Of a stretch of 64,000 bases of DNA, positions 17,457 through 24,833 are shown one piece after another. Below the pieces are notes generated by a model. That model made no database searches. It was not told the origin of the DNA and was given only the letters and a program-made list of their open reading frames with translations. The stretch's first letter is position 1. Every line of letters starts with the position of its first letter. Position numbers and translations under genes: made by a program. This stretch comes from Ornithinibacillus salinisoli (GTDB lineage Bacteria > Bacillota > Bacilli > Bacillales > Amphibacillaceae). The DNA lies in assembly GCF_042682545.1 (NCBI RefSeq), contig NZ_JBHUHQ010000015.1. One strand, given 5' to 3'.

Positions 17457-17484
17457 TTAAACCAAAAAAGGGTGGGGTGTTTTC

Positions 17485-18129
17485 ATGAAATTTTTCGTAG
17501 ATACTGCGAACATTGATGATATTCGTTCAGCAAATCAGCTTGGCATATTAGCAGGAGTAACAACTAACCCAAGCTTAGTTGCTAAAGAAGGCGTGTCATT
17601 TCATGATCGCTTAAGAGAAATTACGGCAGAAGTTTCAGGATCTGTAAGTGCAGAAGTTATTGCCGAAGATGCAGAAGGTATGATTGCAGAAGGTAAAGAA
17701 CTAGCAGCAATTGCTCCAAACATCACGGTTAAAGTTCCAATGACCTTAGAAGGCTTAAAAGCAGTAAAAGCTTTTAGTGATTTAAATATAAAAACGAATG
17801 TAACGTTAATATTTAATGCCAACCAAGCATTGCTTGCGGCTCGTGCGGGTGCTACATATGTTTCACCATTCTTAGGCAGATTGGACGATATTGGCCACGA
17901 TGGAATGAATTTAATAGCAACGATATCTGAAATATTTGACCGTCATGATATTAAAACGGAGATTATTGCAGCATCGATCAGACATCCACTACATGTTATA
18001 GACGCAGCACTTAACGGAGCACATATTGCAACGATTCCGTATAACGTGCTTGGACAACTAGTAAAACACCCATTAACAGACCAAGGAATCGAAAAATTTC
18101 TTGCAGATTGGAATAAACAAAACAGTTAA
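17485..18129 (+). CDS. tal: transaldolase (short, MipB/TalC type)
   Basis: 214 residues, the compact transaldolase subfamily. MKFFVDTANIDDIR at the N-terminus, TTNPSLV, the Schiff-base Lys in ITVKVPMT and the SPFLGRLDD motif identify it. It transfers dihydroxyacetone units in the non-oxidative pentose phosphate pathway. GGGTGGGG precedes the ATG. Related fructose-6-phosphate aldolases share the fold; genomic context favours transaldolase (B. subtilis ywjH position). Confidence 0.93.
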   Translation: MKFFVDTANIDDIRSANQLGILAGVTTNPSLVAKEGVSFHDRLREITAEVSGSVSAEVIAEDAEGMIAEGKELAAIAPNITVKVPMTLEGLKAVKAFSDLNIKTNVTLIFNANQALLAARAGATYVSPFLGRLDDIGHDGMNLIATISEIFDRHDIKTEIIAASIRHPLHVIDAALNGAHIATIPYNVLGQLVKHPLTDQGIEKFLADWNKQNS

Positions 18130-18174
18130 GATAAGCATGAAAAGATGTTCAAACGTCAAAGATAGTAATATAAG

Positions 18175-18222
18175 TATAATTTAGGCTGAATGGTTCATAA
18201 GGTACCGTTCAGCCTAATTATA
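18175..18222 (+). terminator. long hairpin after tal (weak terminator)
   Basis: A nearly perfect stem runs from 18175-18194 to 18204-18222 (core TTAGGCTGAA / TTCAGCCTAA) with a 9-nt loop. The downstream side reads TTATAAAAAC, so the T-tract is poor; it may act bidirectionally or as a 3' stabiliser. Confidence 0.6.
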
Positions 18223-18241
18223 AAAACTCGAAAACAAGAGT

Positions 18242-18262
18242 ATTCAAATGATACATTTGAAT
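18242..18262. promoter_or_regulatory. perfect palindrome upstream of murA2
   Basis: ATTCAAATG-ATA-CATTTGAAT, a 9-bp perfect inverted repeat around a 3-bp centre, 24 bp upstream of the murA2 start. Size and symmetry fit a dimeric regulator site; no regulator is known to me for this sequence. Confidence 0.5.
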
Positions 18263-18286
18263 TACCTCTAAAAGTGGGGTTTTGAC

Positions 18287-19576
18287 ATGCAGAAAATGAT
18301 AGTAGAAGGCGGTAAATTACTAAATGGAAAAGTGCGAATTAGCGGTGCAAAAAACAGTGCCGTTGCATTACTTCCTGCCGCAATTTTAGCCGATTCAAAC
18401 GTTACAATCGAAGGACTACCTAATATCTCAGATGTTGATACACTTGGTGGACTTTTAGAAGAAATTGGCGGTAAAGTAGCATGGGGTCCTGGACAAACCG
18501 TCCATATAGACCCAGAAAATATGATCTCTATGCCACTACCAAATGGCAAAGTAAAAAAATTACGTGCATCCTATTATTTTATGGGTGCGATGCTCGGTAA
18601 GTTTAACAAAGCTGTTATTGGCTTACCTGGAGGATGTTTTTTAGGACCTCGTCCAATTGATCAACATATCAAAGGATTTGAAGCTTTAGGTGCGGAAGTA
18701 ACGAATGAACAAGGGGCAATTTACCTTCGTGCAAAAGAACTTACTGGAGCGAGAATATATCTAGATGTAGTTAGTGTAGGGGCAACAATCAACATTATGC
18801 TTGCTGCTGTTAAAGCAAAAGGGAAAACCATCATTGAAAATGCTGCTAAAGAACCCGAAATTATTGATGTAGCCACATTATTAACGAATATGGGAGCCAA
18901 AATTAAAGGTGTAGGAACAGATGTTATTCGTATAGAAGGTGTTCCAACCTTGCATGGTTGTCGCCATACGATTATTCCCGACCGAATTGAGGCAGGGACA
19001 TATGCAATTGCTGCAGCTGCAGCTGGTAATGAAGTGATTATCGACAATGTTATTCCACAGCATTTAGAATCACTGCTGGCTAAATTAAGAGAAATGGGTG
19101 TCACCATAGAAGATAGCGATGAACAGCTATTAATTGCACCACGAAACCCACTAAAAAGTGTGGATATAAAAACATTGGTATATCCAGGCTTTCCAACAGA
19201 TCTCCAACAACCTTTTACCACATTGCTAACAAAAGCATATAGTACTGGTATTGTTACAGACACGATTTACTCTGCACGTCTAAAACATATTGACGAATTG
19301 CGCCGTATGAATGCTATAATAAAGGTTGAAGGTGGTTCGATTATTGTTTCAGGTCCTACACAGTTAGAAGGTGCACGTGTAAAAGCAAGTGACCTTCGTG
19401 CTGGTGCAGCCTTAGTTATAGCTGGATTAATGGCCAATGGAATAACTGAAATCACTGGACTCGACCATATTGACCGTGGCTATGAAAACATGACAGAGAA
19501 ATTAACAAGCCTTGGTGCAAATGTATGGCGAGAAGATATGACTGAAGAAGAAATTAAACAATTTCAGAACTCTTGA
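18287..19576 (+). CDS. murAB: UDP-N-acetylglucosamine 1-carboxyvinyltransferase 2 (MurA2)
   Basis: 429 residues, EPSP-synthase-like double fold. SGAKNSAVALLPA at the N-terminus and the fosfomycin-reactive Cys in PGGCFLGPRPIDQH are present. It transfers enolpyruvate from PEP to UDP-GlcNAc, the first committed step of peptidoglycan synthesis, in the cytoplasm. A second MurA lies at 49073-50404. The position between tal and glpX is that of B. subtilis murAB (murZ). The leader carries a perfect palindrome; a small hairpin ending in TTATTTT (19605-19634) follows. Confidence 0.95.
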   Translation: MQKMIVEGGKLLNGKVRISGAKNSAVALLPAAILADSNVTIEGLPNISDVDTLGGLLEEIGGKVAWGPGQTVHIDPENMISMPLPNGKVKKLRASYYFMGAMLGKFNKAVIGLPGGCFLGPRPIDQHIKGFEALGAEVTNEQGAIYLRAKELTGARIYLDVVSVGATINIMLAAVKAKGKTIIENAAKEPEIIDVATLLTNMGAKIKGVGTDVIRIEGVPTLHGCRHTIIPDRIEAGTYAIAAAAAGNEVIIDNVIPQHLESLLAKLREMGVTIEDSDEQLLIAPRNPLKSVDIKTLVYPGFPTDLQQPFTTLLTKAYSTGIVTDTIYSARLKHIDELRRMNAIIKVEGGSIIVSGPTQLEGARVKASDLRAGAALVIAGLMANGITEITGLDHIDRGYENMTEKLTSLGANVWREDMTEEEIKQFQNS

Positions 19577-19656
19577 TTGGAGCTTTTTCCGAAATTCCTC
19601 TAACAAAATAATCTTCTTGGGATGAGGTTATTTTAAACAAAGGGAGAGGAACAAAC

Positions 19657-20625
19657 ATGGAAAGAAGTTTAACAATGGAAATCGTACGAGTAACAGAGGC
19701 GGCTGCTTTGTCCTCCGCACGCTGGATGGGAAGAGGAAAAAAAGAAGAAGCAGATGATGCTGCTACTTCAGCCATGCGTGACGTGTTTGACACCATTCCA
19801 ATGCAAGGCAAGGTTGTTATTGGAGAAGGTGAAATGGATGAAGCGCCGATGCTCTATATTGGTGAAGAACTTGGTACTGGTGCTGGACCGCTAGTTGATG
19901 TTGCAGTTGACCCATTAGAAGGTACTAATATTGTTGCTAATGGGACTTGGAATGCATTAGCAGTAATTGCGATCGCCGACCAAGGAAAATTACTTCATGC
20001 ACCTGATATGTATATGAAAAAAATAGCTGTTGGACCAGAAGCGGTTGGCAAGATTGACATCAATGCCTCTACAATAGAGAATTTGAAAGCTATTGCAAAA
20101 GCGAAAAACAAAAACATAGAAGATGTTGTTGCCGTTGTATTAAATCGACCACGTCATCAGCAATTAATAGACGAAATTCGTCAAGCCGGTGCAAGAATTA
20201 AGTTAATTCCAGATGGTGATGTTGCTGCAGCAATCAATACGGCATTTGATGATACCGGTGTTGATATTTTACTTGGAATCGGCGGAGCTCCAGAGGGTGT
20301 TTTAGGTGCTGTTGCATTAAAATGTCTTGGTGGAGAGATGCAAGGACAGCTTGTACCTTCCAATGATGAAGAGAGAAGCCGCTGTAAGGAAATGGGCATT
20401 ACGGATATCAATAAAGTGTTTTACATGGATGATTTTTGTGGTGGCGATGATGCCATTTTCGCTGCAACTGGTGTAACAGATGGCGAACTGTTAAAAGGTG
20501 TACAATTTAAAGGTACAAGAGCAACCACACAAACAGTGGTCATGCGAGCAAAGAGTGGTACAGTTCGATTCATTGATGGCGAACACAGCCTGAGGAAAAA
20601 ACCAAACTTAGTAATGGAGCCTTAA
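19657..20625 (+). CDS. glpX: class II fructose-1,6-bisphosphatase (GlpX type)
   Basis: 322 residues with VIGEGEMDEAPML and VDVAVDPLEGTN metal-binding motifs and the GIGGAPEGVL signature of GlpX phosphatases. It hydrolyses fructose-1,6-bisphosphate in gluconeogenesis, opposing glycolysis and pairing with the upstream aldolase. GGGAGAGG precedes the ATG. This is the B. subtilis ywjI position between murAB and rho. Confidence 0.95.
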   Translation: MERSLTMEIVRVTEAAALSSARWMGRGKKEEADDAATSAMRDVFDTIPMQGKVVIGEGEMDEAPMLYIGEELGTGAGPLVDVAVDPLEGTNIVANGTWNALAVIAIADQGKLLHAPDMYMKKIAVGPEAVGKIDINASTIENLKAIAKAKNKNIEDVVAVVLNRPRHQQLIDEIRQAGARIKLIPDGDVAAAINTAFDDTGVDILLGIGGAPEGVLGAVALKCLGGEMQGQLVPSNDEERSRCKEMGITDINKVFYMDDFCGGDDAIFAATGVTDGELLKGVQFKGTRATTQTVVMRAKSGTVRFIDGEHSLRKKPNLVMEP

Positions 20626-20636
20626 GTTCCAAAGAT

Positions 20637-20664
20637 GGGGGAGCATGTATATATGTCCCCCTTA
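20637..20664 (+). terminator. terminator after glpX
   Basis: GGGGGA (20637 onward) pairs with TCCCCC (to 20661) around CAT...ATG, followed by TTATCC. The tract is short but the stem is strong. Confidence 0.7.
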
Positions 20665-21021
20665 TCCATTCCTTCCTTTACGGGGAAGTTAAAAAAAGTG
20701 TTGAATATTACTATTAAAACAGTTAATATTGTATATGTTTAATATATCAGTTGATTGGTTAATATTTTAATACATAGAATAATTATGGGATGAATTCTCA
20801 GGTATTTACTTAAAAACTTCTATTCTATCTTCCGAAACCTTCATTTCTTCAATAGACAATACTACCAACAAAAGAAGTGAAAATCTCATCAAACTTGATC
20901 AGAATCAACCTTTCGGGCAAGAGAACACGAACTGTTTTCAATTAATTTTAATTATTTAACCAATTCAATAAAAAACTCTACAAATATAGTAAAAATGTAT
21001 AAAGGAATAGGCGTGGTGATT
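20665..21021 (+). promoter_or_regulatory. long AT-rich rho leader with promoter
   Basis: TTGATT (20751-20756), 18 bp, TAGAAT (20775-20780) is the best promoter, giving a leader of about 230 nt. The word GTTAATATT is repeated before and inside the promoter (20722, 20758). The leader is poor in stable hairpins and relatively rich in C and A, as expected for an RNA that Rho itself could bind for autoregulation. No ORF with a ribosome binding site is visible. Confidence 0.45.
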
Positions 21022-22302
21022 ATGGCTGAATTAACAATTGCGAAACTAGAAACATTAACTTTGAAAGATATATATGCATTAGCACGTGAATATAAAGTTT
21101 CGTATTATGCAAAGTTAACAAAAAAAGAATTAATATTTGCTATTTTAAAGGCACAAGCTGAAAAAGATGGATTTTTGTTCATGGATGGTGTGTTAGAGAT
21201 CATTCCATCAGAAGGATTTGGATTTTTAAGACCAATTAATTACTCTCCAAGTGCTGAAGATATATATATTTCTGCATCGCAAATTCGTAGGTTTGATTTG
21301 CGTAATGGGGATAAAGTATCTGGTAAAGTACGTCCTCCGAAAGAGAATGAACGTTACTACGGTTTGTTACATGTCGATGCTGTAAATGGAGAAGACCCTG
21401 AAACCTCCAAAGAACGAGTTCATTTCCCTGCCTTAACGGCGTTATACCCTGATCGCATAATGAAACTAGAGACAAAACAGAATGACATTTCGACGCGAAT
21501 AATGGACTTAATGACACCTGTAGGTTTTGGGCAGCGTGGCTTAATTGTAGCACCACCAAAAGCAGGGAAAACAATGTTATTAAAGCAAATTGCCAATAGC
21601 ATTTCAGTCAATCATCCAGAAGCAAAATTAATTATCCTTTTAGTTGATGAGCGACCTGAGGAAGTTACCGATATTGAGCGTTCCGTACATCCAGATGTTG
21701 ATGTTGTAAGTTCAACATTTGACGAAGTACCTGAAAGTCATATCAAAGTATCTGAACTAGTATTAGAACGTGCTATGCGTTTAGTAGAACATAAACGCGA
21801 TGTTATTGTTTTAATGGATAGCATTACCCGCTTAGCTCGTGCATATAACCTTGTTATTCCTCCAAGTGGAAGAACACTTTCAGGTGGTATCGATCCTGCG
21901 GCATTTCACCGTCCAAAACGATTCTTCGGTGCTGCAAGAAATATTGAAGAAGGTGGAAGCTTCACCATTCTTGCTACAGCTCTTGTGGAAACAGGTTCCA
22001 GAATGGATGACGTAATTTATGAGGAATTTAAAGGTACAGGAAACATGGAGCTACATTTAGATCGTAACTTGGCACAACGTCGTATTTTTCCTGCAATCGA
22101 TGTGTTACGTTCAAGCACACGAAAAGAAGAGCTGCTTGTTGATAAAAGCCATCTAGATAAAATGTGGATGATCCGTAAAACGATGCAAGATTCTCACGAT
22201 TTCCTAGAACGATTCCTTAGAAAATTAAAGACATCTAGCTCGAATGAAGAATTCCTTCATAAGATGGATGAAGAAATGAAGCGCAAAGGGATTAATAAAT
22301 AA
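21022..22302 (+). CDS. rho: transcription termination factor Rho
   Basis: 426 residues from ATG 21022; an in-frame ATG at 20995 has no ribosome binding site and gives a non-family extension. N-terminal Rho-N helices, then the RNA-binding OSB fold (FGFLRPINYSPSAEDIYIS), Walker A APPKAGKTML, Walker B VIVLMDSITRLARAYN and the Q/R loops. It is a hexameric ATP-driven RNA translocase that terminates transcription. The position between glpX and rpmE is conserved. No Rho-type insertion domain is present. Confidence 0.97.
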   Translation: MAELTIAKLETLTLKDIYALAREYKVSYYAKLTKKELIFAILKAQAEKDGFLFMDGVLEIIPSEGFGFLRPINYSPSAEDIYISASQIRRFDLRNGDKVSGKVRPPKENERYYGLLHVDAVNGEDPETSKERVHFPALTALYPDRIMKLETKQNDISTRIMDLMTPVGFGQRGLIVAPPKAGKTMLLKQIANSISVNHPEAKLIILLVDERPEEVTDIERSVHPDVDVVSSTFDEVPESHIKVSELVLERAMRLVEHKRDVIVLMDSITRLARAYNLVIPPSGRTLSGGIDPAAFHRPKRFFGAARNIEEGGSFTILATALVETGSRMDDVIYEEFKGTGNMELHLDRNLAQRRIFPAIDVLRSSTRKEELLVDKSHLDKMWMIRKTMQDSHDFLERFLRKLKTSSSNEEFLHKMDEEMKRKGINK

Positions 22303-22369
22303 TTTAATCAATGGTCCCCGAGTATATCGGATATTTACGGGAAAATAGGACGAATTTAATTCTATCCTA

Positions 22370-22398
22370 TTGCAAACAGATGCAGACACTGTTATAAT
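22370..22398 (+). promoter_or_regulatory. sigma-A promoter of the L31 gene
   Basis: TTGCAA (22370-22375), 17 bp, TATAAT (22393-22398). It lies just after rho and gives a leader of about 90 nt. Confidence 0.75.
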
Positions 22399-22404
22399 TT
22401 TTAA

Positions 22405-22493
22405 AGTGAGTTTAGATAAGGTGTTTCACCTATGACGGCTCTTACAATAAACTCTGTTTCCAAAGGAATCAGGGCAAAAAGGAGTGGAAAGAC
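22405..22493 (+). ncRNA. candidate ribosomal protein L31 leader RNA
   Basis: Nested stems: outer GAGTTTA (22408-22414) with TAAACTC (22448-22454), inner AGGTG (22419-22423) with CACCT (22427-22431) around a UUU loop, leaving a conserved-looking internal segment GACGGCTCTTACAA. The ribosome binding site AAAAAGGAG follows outside the stems. Ribosomal-protein leaders upstream of L31 genes have been proposed for Firmicutes; assignment to that motif needs a covariance search. Confidence 0.5.
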
Positions 22494-22739
22494 ATGAAAA
22501 ACGACGTACATCCAGAATACAGAAAAGTTGTATTTCTAGATACAAGCTCTGATTACAAATTCTTGACTGGTTCAACACAAAACTCAGAAGAAACAATTGA
22601 GTGGGAAGATGGAAACACATACCCATTAATTCGTGTTGAGATTAGTTCAGAATCTCATCCATTCTACACTGGTAAGCAAAAAGCTGACAAAGTTGGCGGA
22701 CGTGTAGACCGATTCAAGAAGAAATATAATATGAAATAA
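22494..22739 (+). CDS. rpmE2: ribosomal protein L31, zinc-free type B
   Basis: 81 residues, entirely without cysteine. DVHPEYRKVVFLD, WEDGNTYPLI and SHPFYTGKQK mark type B L31, which replaces the Cys-containing zinc form. AAAAAGGAG precedes the ATG. It occupies the locus between rho and tdk where B. subtilis keeps the zinc-binding rpmE, while the B. subtilis type B copy is elsewhere and zinc-controlled. No Zur-like palindrome was noticed in front, so it is probably the constitutive L31 here. Confidence 0.93.
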   Translation: MKNDVHPEYRKVVFLDTSSDYKFLTGSTQNSEETIEWEDGNTYPLIRVEISSESHPFYTGKQKADKVGGRVDRFKKKYNMK

Positions 22740-23004
22740 AAAGTTTAGCTGACCGGTTAGGGGCGAACGCATATGGCGTGAGCTCCTGGGAGGCAAAACT
22801 GATTAATGCTAAGGTTGAGTTTCTCAACCTCATATTTAATTACTGTAAAAAAACAGGCAAATTGTCTATACTTTGCCTGTTTTTTTACTTTCAAATAACG
22901 ATTTTTTTGTGGGAAACCACATTGTTATATAAAAAAATTATGCTGTTGATGTAGAAATTAGTGGTAAACTTAATGTATACATAGTAGAAGGGAGATCCCA
23001 GTTC
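22740..23004 (+). terminator. intergenic region after L31 with terminator
   Basis: A strong terminator (AAAAAAACAGGCAAA 22847-22861 with TTTGCCTG 22872-22879 and a T run to 22887) ends the L31 transcript. Before it sit a comparatively GC-rich stretch (22750-22800) with small hairpins and a perfect 8-bp stem AGGTTGAG/CTCAACCT (22812-22830). After it, TGTGG-GAAA-CCACA (22908-22921) precedes tdk. No gene is seen. Confidence 0.8.
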
Positions 23005-23625
23005 ATGTATGTAATGAAACAAAGCGGTTGGGTTGAAGTAATCTGTGGAAGCATGTTCTCTGGTAAATCTGAAGAGTTAATTCGCAGAGTCCGTCGCGCA
23101 ACGTATGGAAATTTAAATGTACGTGTATTTAAACCAGCTATTGACGATCGTTATGATGGTGAAGCAGTTGTTTCTCATAATGGAACATCTACCATGGCTC
23201 GACCTGTAAAGAGTTCGGATGAAATTCTTGATCACATTACTGGTGACATTGATATAGTCGGTATCGACGAGGTGCAGTTTTTCGATGAAAATATCGTAGA
23301 AGTTGCTGATGAACTGGCAAACCAAGGCATACGAGTAATTGTTGCAGGTTTAGATACAGATTTTCGTGGAGAGCCATTCGGCCCAATGCCTAAATTAATG
23401 GCATTATCAGAATCAGTCTCAAAATTGAACGCGATCTGTCCTGTATGCGGATCTCCTGCAAGCCGCACGCAACGTCTAATTAATGGACAACCTGCAAACT
23501 ATGATGACCCAATCATCCTAGTCGGCGCATCTGAATCCTACGAACCACGATGCCGCCATCATCACGAAGTGCCAAACAGACCAATTAACCACATCGTTAA
23601 AAGTTTAATAAATGCAACCAAATAG
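23005..23625 (+). CDS. tdk: thymidine kinase
   Basis: 206 residues starting MYVMKQSGWVEVICGSMFSGKS, with the GSMFSGKSEE P-loop at about residues 15-24, the VGIDEVQFFD Walker B region, and the Cys/His zinc site (CPVCG and a distal CRHHHE). It phosphorylates thymidine for salvage. GAAGGGAG precedes the ATG. Conserved position between rpmE and prfA in Bacillus, here separated from prfA by a repeat-flanked two-gene island. Confidence 0.96.
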   Translation: MYVMKQSGWVEVICGSMFSGKSEELIRRVRRATYGNLNVRVFKPAIDDRYDGEAVVSHNGTSTMARPVKSSDEILDHITGDIDIVGIDEVQFFDENIVEVADELANQGIRVIVAGLDTDFRGEPFGPMPKLMALSESVSKLNAICPVCGSPASRTQRLINGQPANYDDPIILVGASESYEPRCRHHHEVPNRPINHIVKSLINATK

Positions 23626-23628
23626 ATG

Positions 23629-23658
23629 AAAAAAGCGCCTCGGTGGGCGCTTTTTTTT
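23629..23658 (+). terminator. Rho-independent terminator of tdk
   Basis: AAAAAAGCGCC-tcggtg-GGCGC followed by eight T. A degenerate relative of this hairpin (GGCGCCTCGGTTG...TTGCTTATTTTTG) occurs again at 24546-24587, at the head of the second repeat block. Confidence 0.9.
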
Positions 23659-23730
23659 GTTAGCTGGTGGTGAGTGAATGGCTAATCGAGAGCGGAGAGA
23701 TGATGGGGCAGGGCTGGAGTGAAGCGTGGC

Positions 23731-23850
23731 GATTCGCTCATAAATTAAAATATTCGCGCAGAACCAGCGAGGATTCGCTCACAAATTGAAATATTCGCGC
23801 AGAACCAGCAAGGATTCGCTCATAAATTGAAATATTCGCTCAGAACAAAC
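23731..23850. repeat. 41-bp tandem repeat array, copy A (three units)
   Basis: Units begin GATTCGCTC at 23731, 23772 and 23813, exactly 41 bp apart. Each unit holds two ATTCGC(T/G)CA words 20 bp apart, with the second followed by GAACCAGC. A G-rich stretch (23659-23730) precedes the array and a C-rich stretch (23851-23872) follows it. No coding capacity is credible. Confidence 0.92.
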
Positions 23851-23880
23851 AACTTACCTCCCCCAATCATTCAAAGAAAC

Positions 23881-23910
23881 AGTAACTCACTATATCATTA
23901 GCGAGTTACT
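23881..23910 (-). terminator. terminator of the minus-strand CBS gene
   Basis: AGTAACTC (23881-23888) and GAGTTACT (23903-23910) form the stem. On the minus strand it is followed by TGTTTCTTTG. It lies just past the stop codon of the CBS gene. Confidence 0.7.
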
Positions 23911-23917
23911 AAATTTA

Positions 23918-24463
23918 TTACTGATAGTTTTGTGGGTTTTGAACTTGTTGACTAGCCTGTTGCTGTTGAGCTGCTTGTTGCTGATACTGTTGATTCATTT
24001 GAGCTTGCTGTCCCATCTGTTGACCTTGTTGAGTTTGATTGTTGTGTGTTGGGACAGATATGTTTGTCAGTGCTTGACTTGCTTCATTTTGGAATATGTT
24101 CTGAGTTGCTAGGTCGCCTAATGAGATCATCCCAGCTAACTTACCATTTTCGGTGACTGGTAAACGGCGAATTTGCTTTTCAGCCATCATTTGAGCTGCT
24201 TGATGAATATCCATGCTCGCATCAGCTGTTGTTAATTGATCACTCATACACTCTCCAACAGTACCGTTACCATCTTTGCCCATCGCTGTACCGCGAGTGG
24301 TAATATCACGGTCAGTAATAATACCACGAAGCATCCCGTTTTCAACAACAGGAATTGCACCGATATCATTTTGTACCATCAATTCTGCTGCTTCTTTTAA
24401 CGATTGTTGAGGTGTTACAGATATAACATTTTGACTCATCAGGTTTTTAATTGCATTTTGCAT
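23918..24463 (-). CDS. CBS-domain pair protein with Gln-rich tail
   Basis: 181 residues. Two CBS motifs occupy about residues 1-60 and 72-132 (IPVVENGMLRGIITDRDI and LPVTENGKLAGMISLGDL), forming a Bateman module that usually binds adenine nucleotides. The last ~45 residues are low-complexity and almost only Gln, Asn, Ala and Ser, which is unusual for the family. AAAGGAG precedes the ATG and can pair with an upstream ACACTCCT. It is the only minus-strand gene after position 905, flanked by 41-bp repeat arrays, and has no partner domain. Function unknown; YhcV/YkuL-like stand-alone CBS proteins are the nearest recognisable group. Confidence 0.88.
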   Translation of the reverse strand: MQNAIKNLMSQNVISVTPQQSLKEAAELMVQNDIGAIPVVENGMLRGIITDRDITTRGTAMGKDGNGTVGECMSDQLTTADASMDIHQAAQMMAEKQIRRLPVTENGKLAGMISLGDLATQNIFQNEASQALTNISVPTHNNQTQQGQQMGQQAQMNQQYQQQAAQQQQASQQVQNPQNYQ

Positions 24464-24470
24464 ATGAAAA

Positions 24471-24505
24471 ACACTCCTTTAAACATTAGATTTTACTAGG
24501 AGTGT
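24471..24505 (-). promoter_or_regulatory. possible SD-sequestering hairpin in front of the CBS gene
   Basis: On the minus strand ACACTCCT (24505-24498) is followed 19 nt later by its exact complement AGGAGTGT (24478-24471), which contains the Shine-Dalgarno of the CBS gene. Folding would hide the ribosome binding site. The loop is AT-rich. Confidence 0.45.
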
Positions 24506-24545
24506 GATTTTTATGTGTTAATTATTTGTAATATATTACTATCAA

Positions 24546-24735
24546 AAAAAGCACAAGCTACTAGGCGCCTCGGTTGTTGCTTATTTTTGTTCGGGTGGTG
24601 ACGAGGGTTTGGCAAGATTCGATCGATACGTTGATGGAAGCTGGTGAAGAGCAATTCGCTCATAAATTGAAATATTCGCTCACAACCAGCAAGGATTCGC
24701 TCAAAAACTGAAATATTCGCTCACAACCAACAATT
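24546..24735. repeat. 41-bp repeat array, copy B (two units) with duplicated head
   Basis: Units start at 24653 and 24694 (41 bp apart). The block is preceded by a relic of the tdk terminator (GCGCCTCGGT, T run, then GGTGGTGA), as in copy A, and followed by a C-rich tail (TATCCTCCCC). The shared head, array and tail show that a composite segment was duplicated on both sides of the CBS gene. The rest of the gap to 24833 is AT-rich NERD leader. Confidence 0.85.
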
Positions 24736-24833
24736 ATCCTCCCCTTCATTCACCACAATAAACGATAAAAAAGAGGTTTTATGAATGAAGATATAGAATT
24801 AATATCTAAATGAAAATAAAGGAGGTAAAGGAA

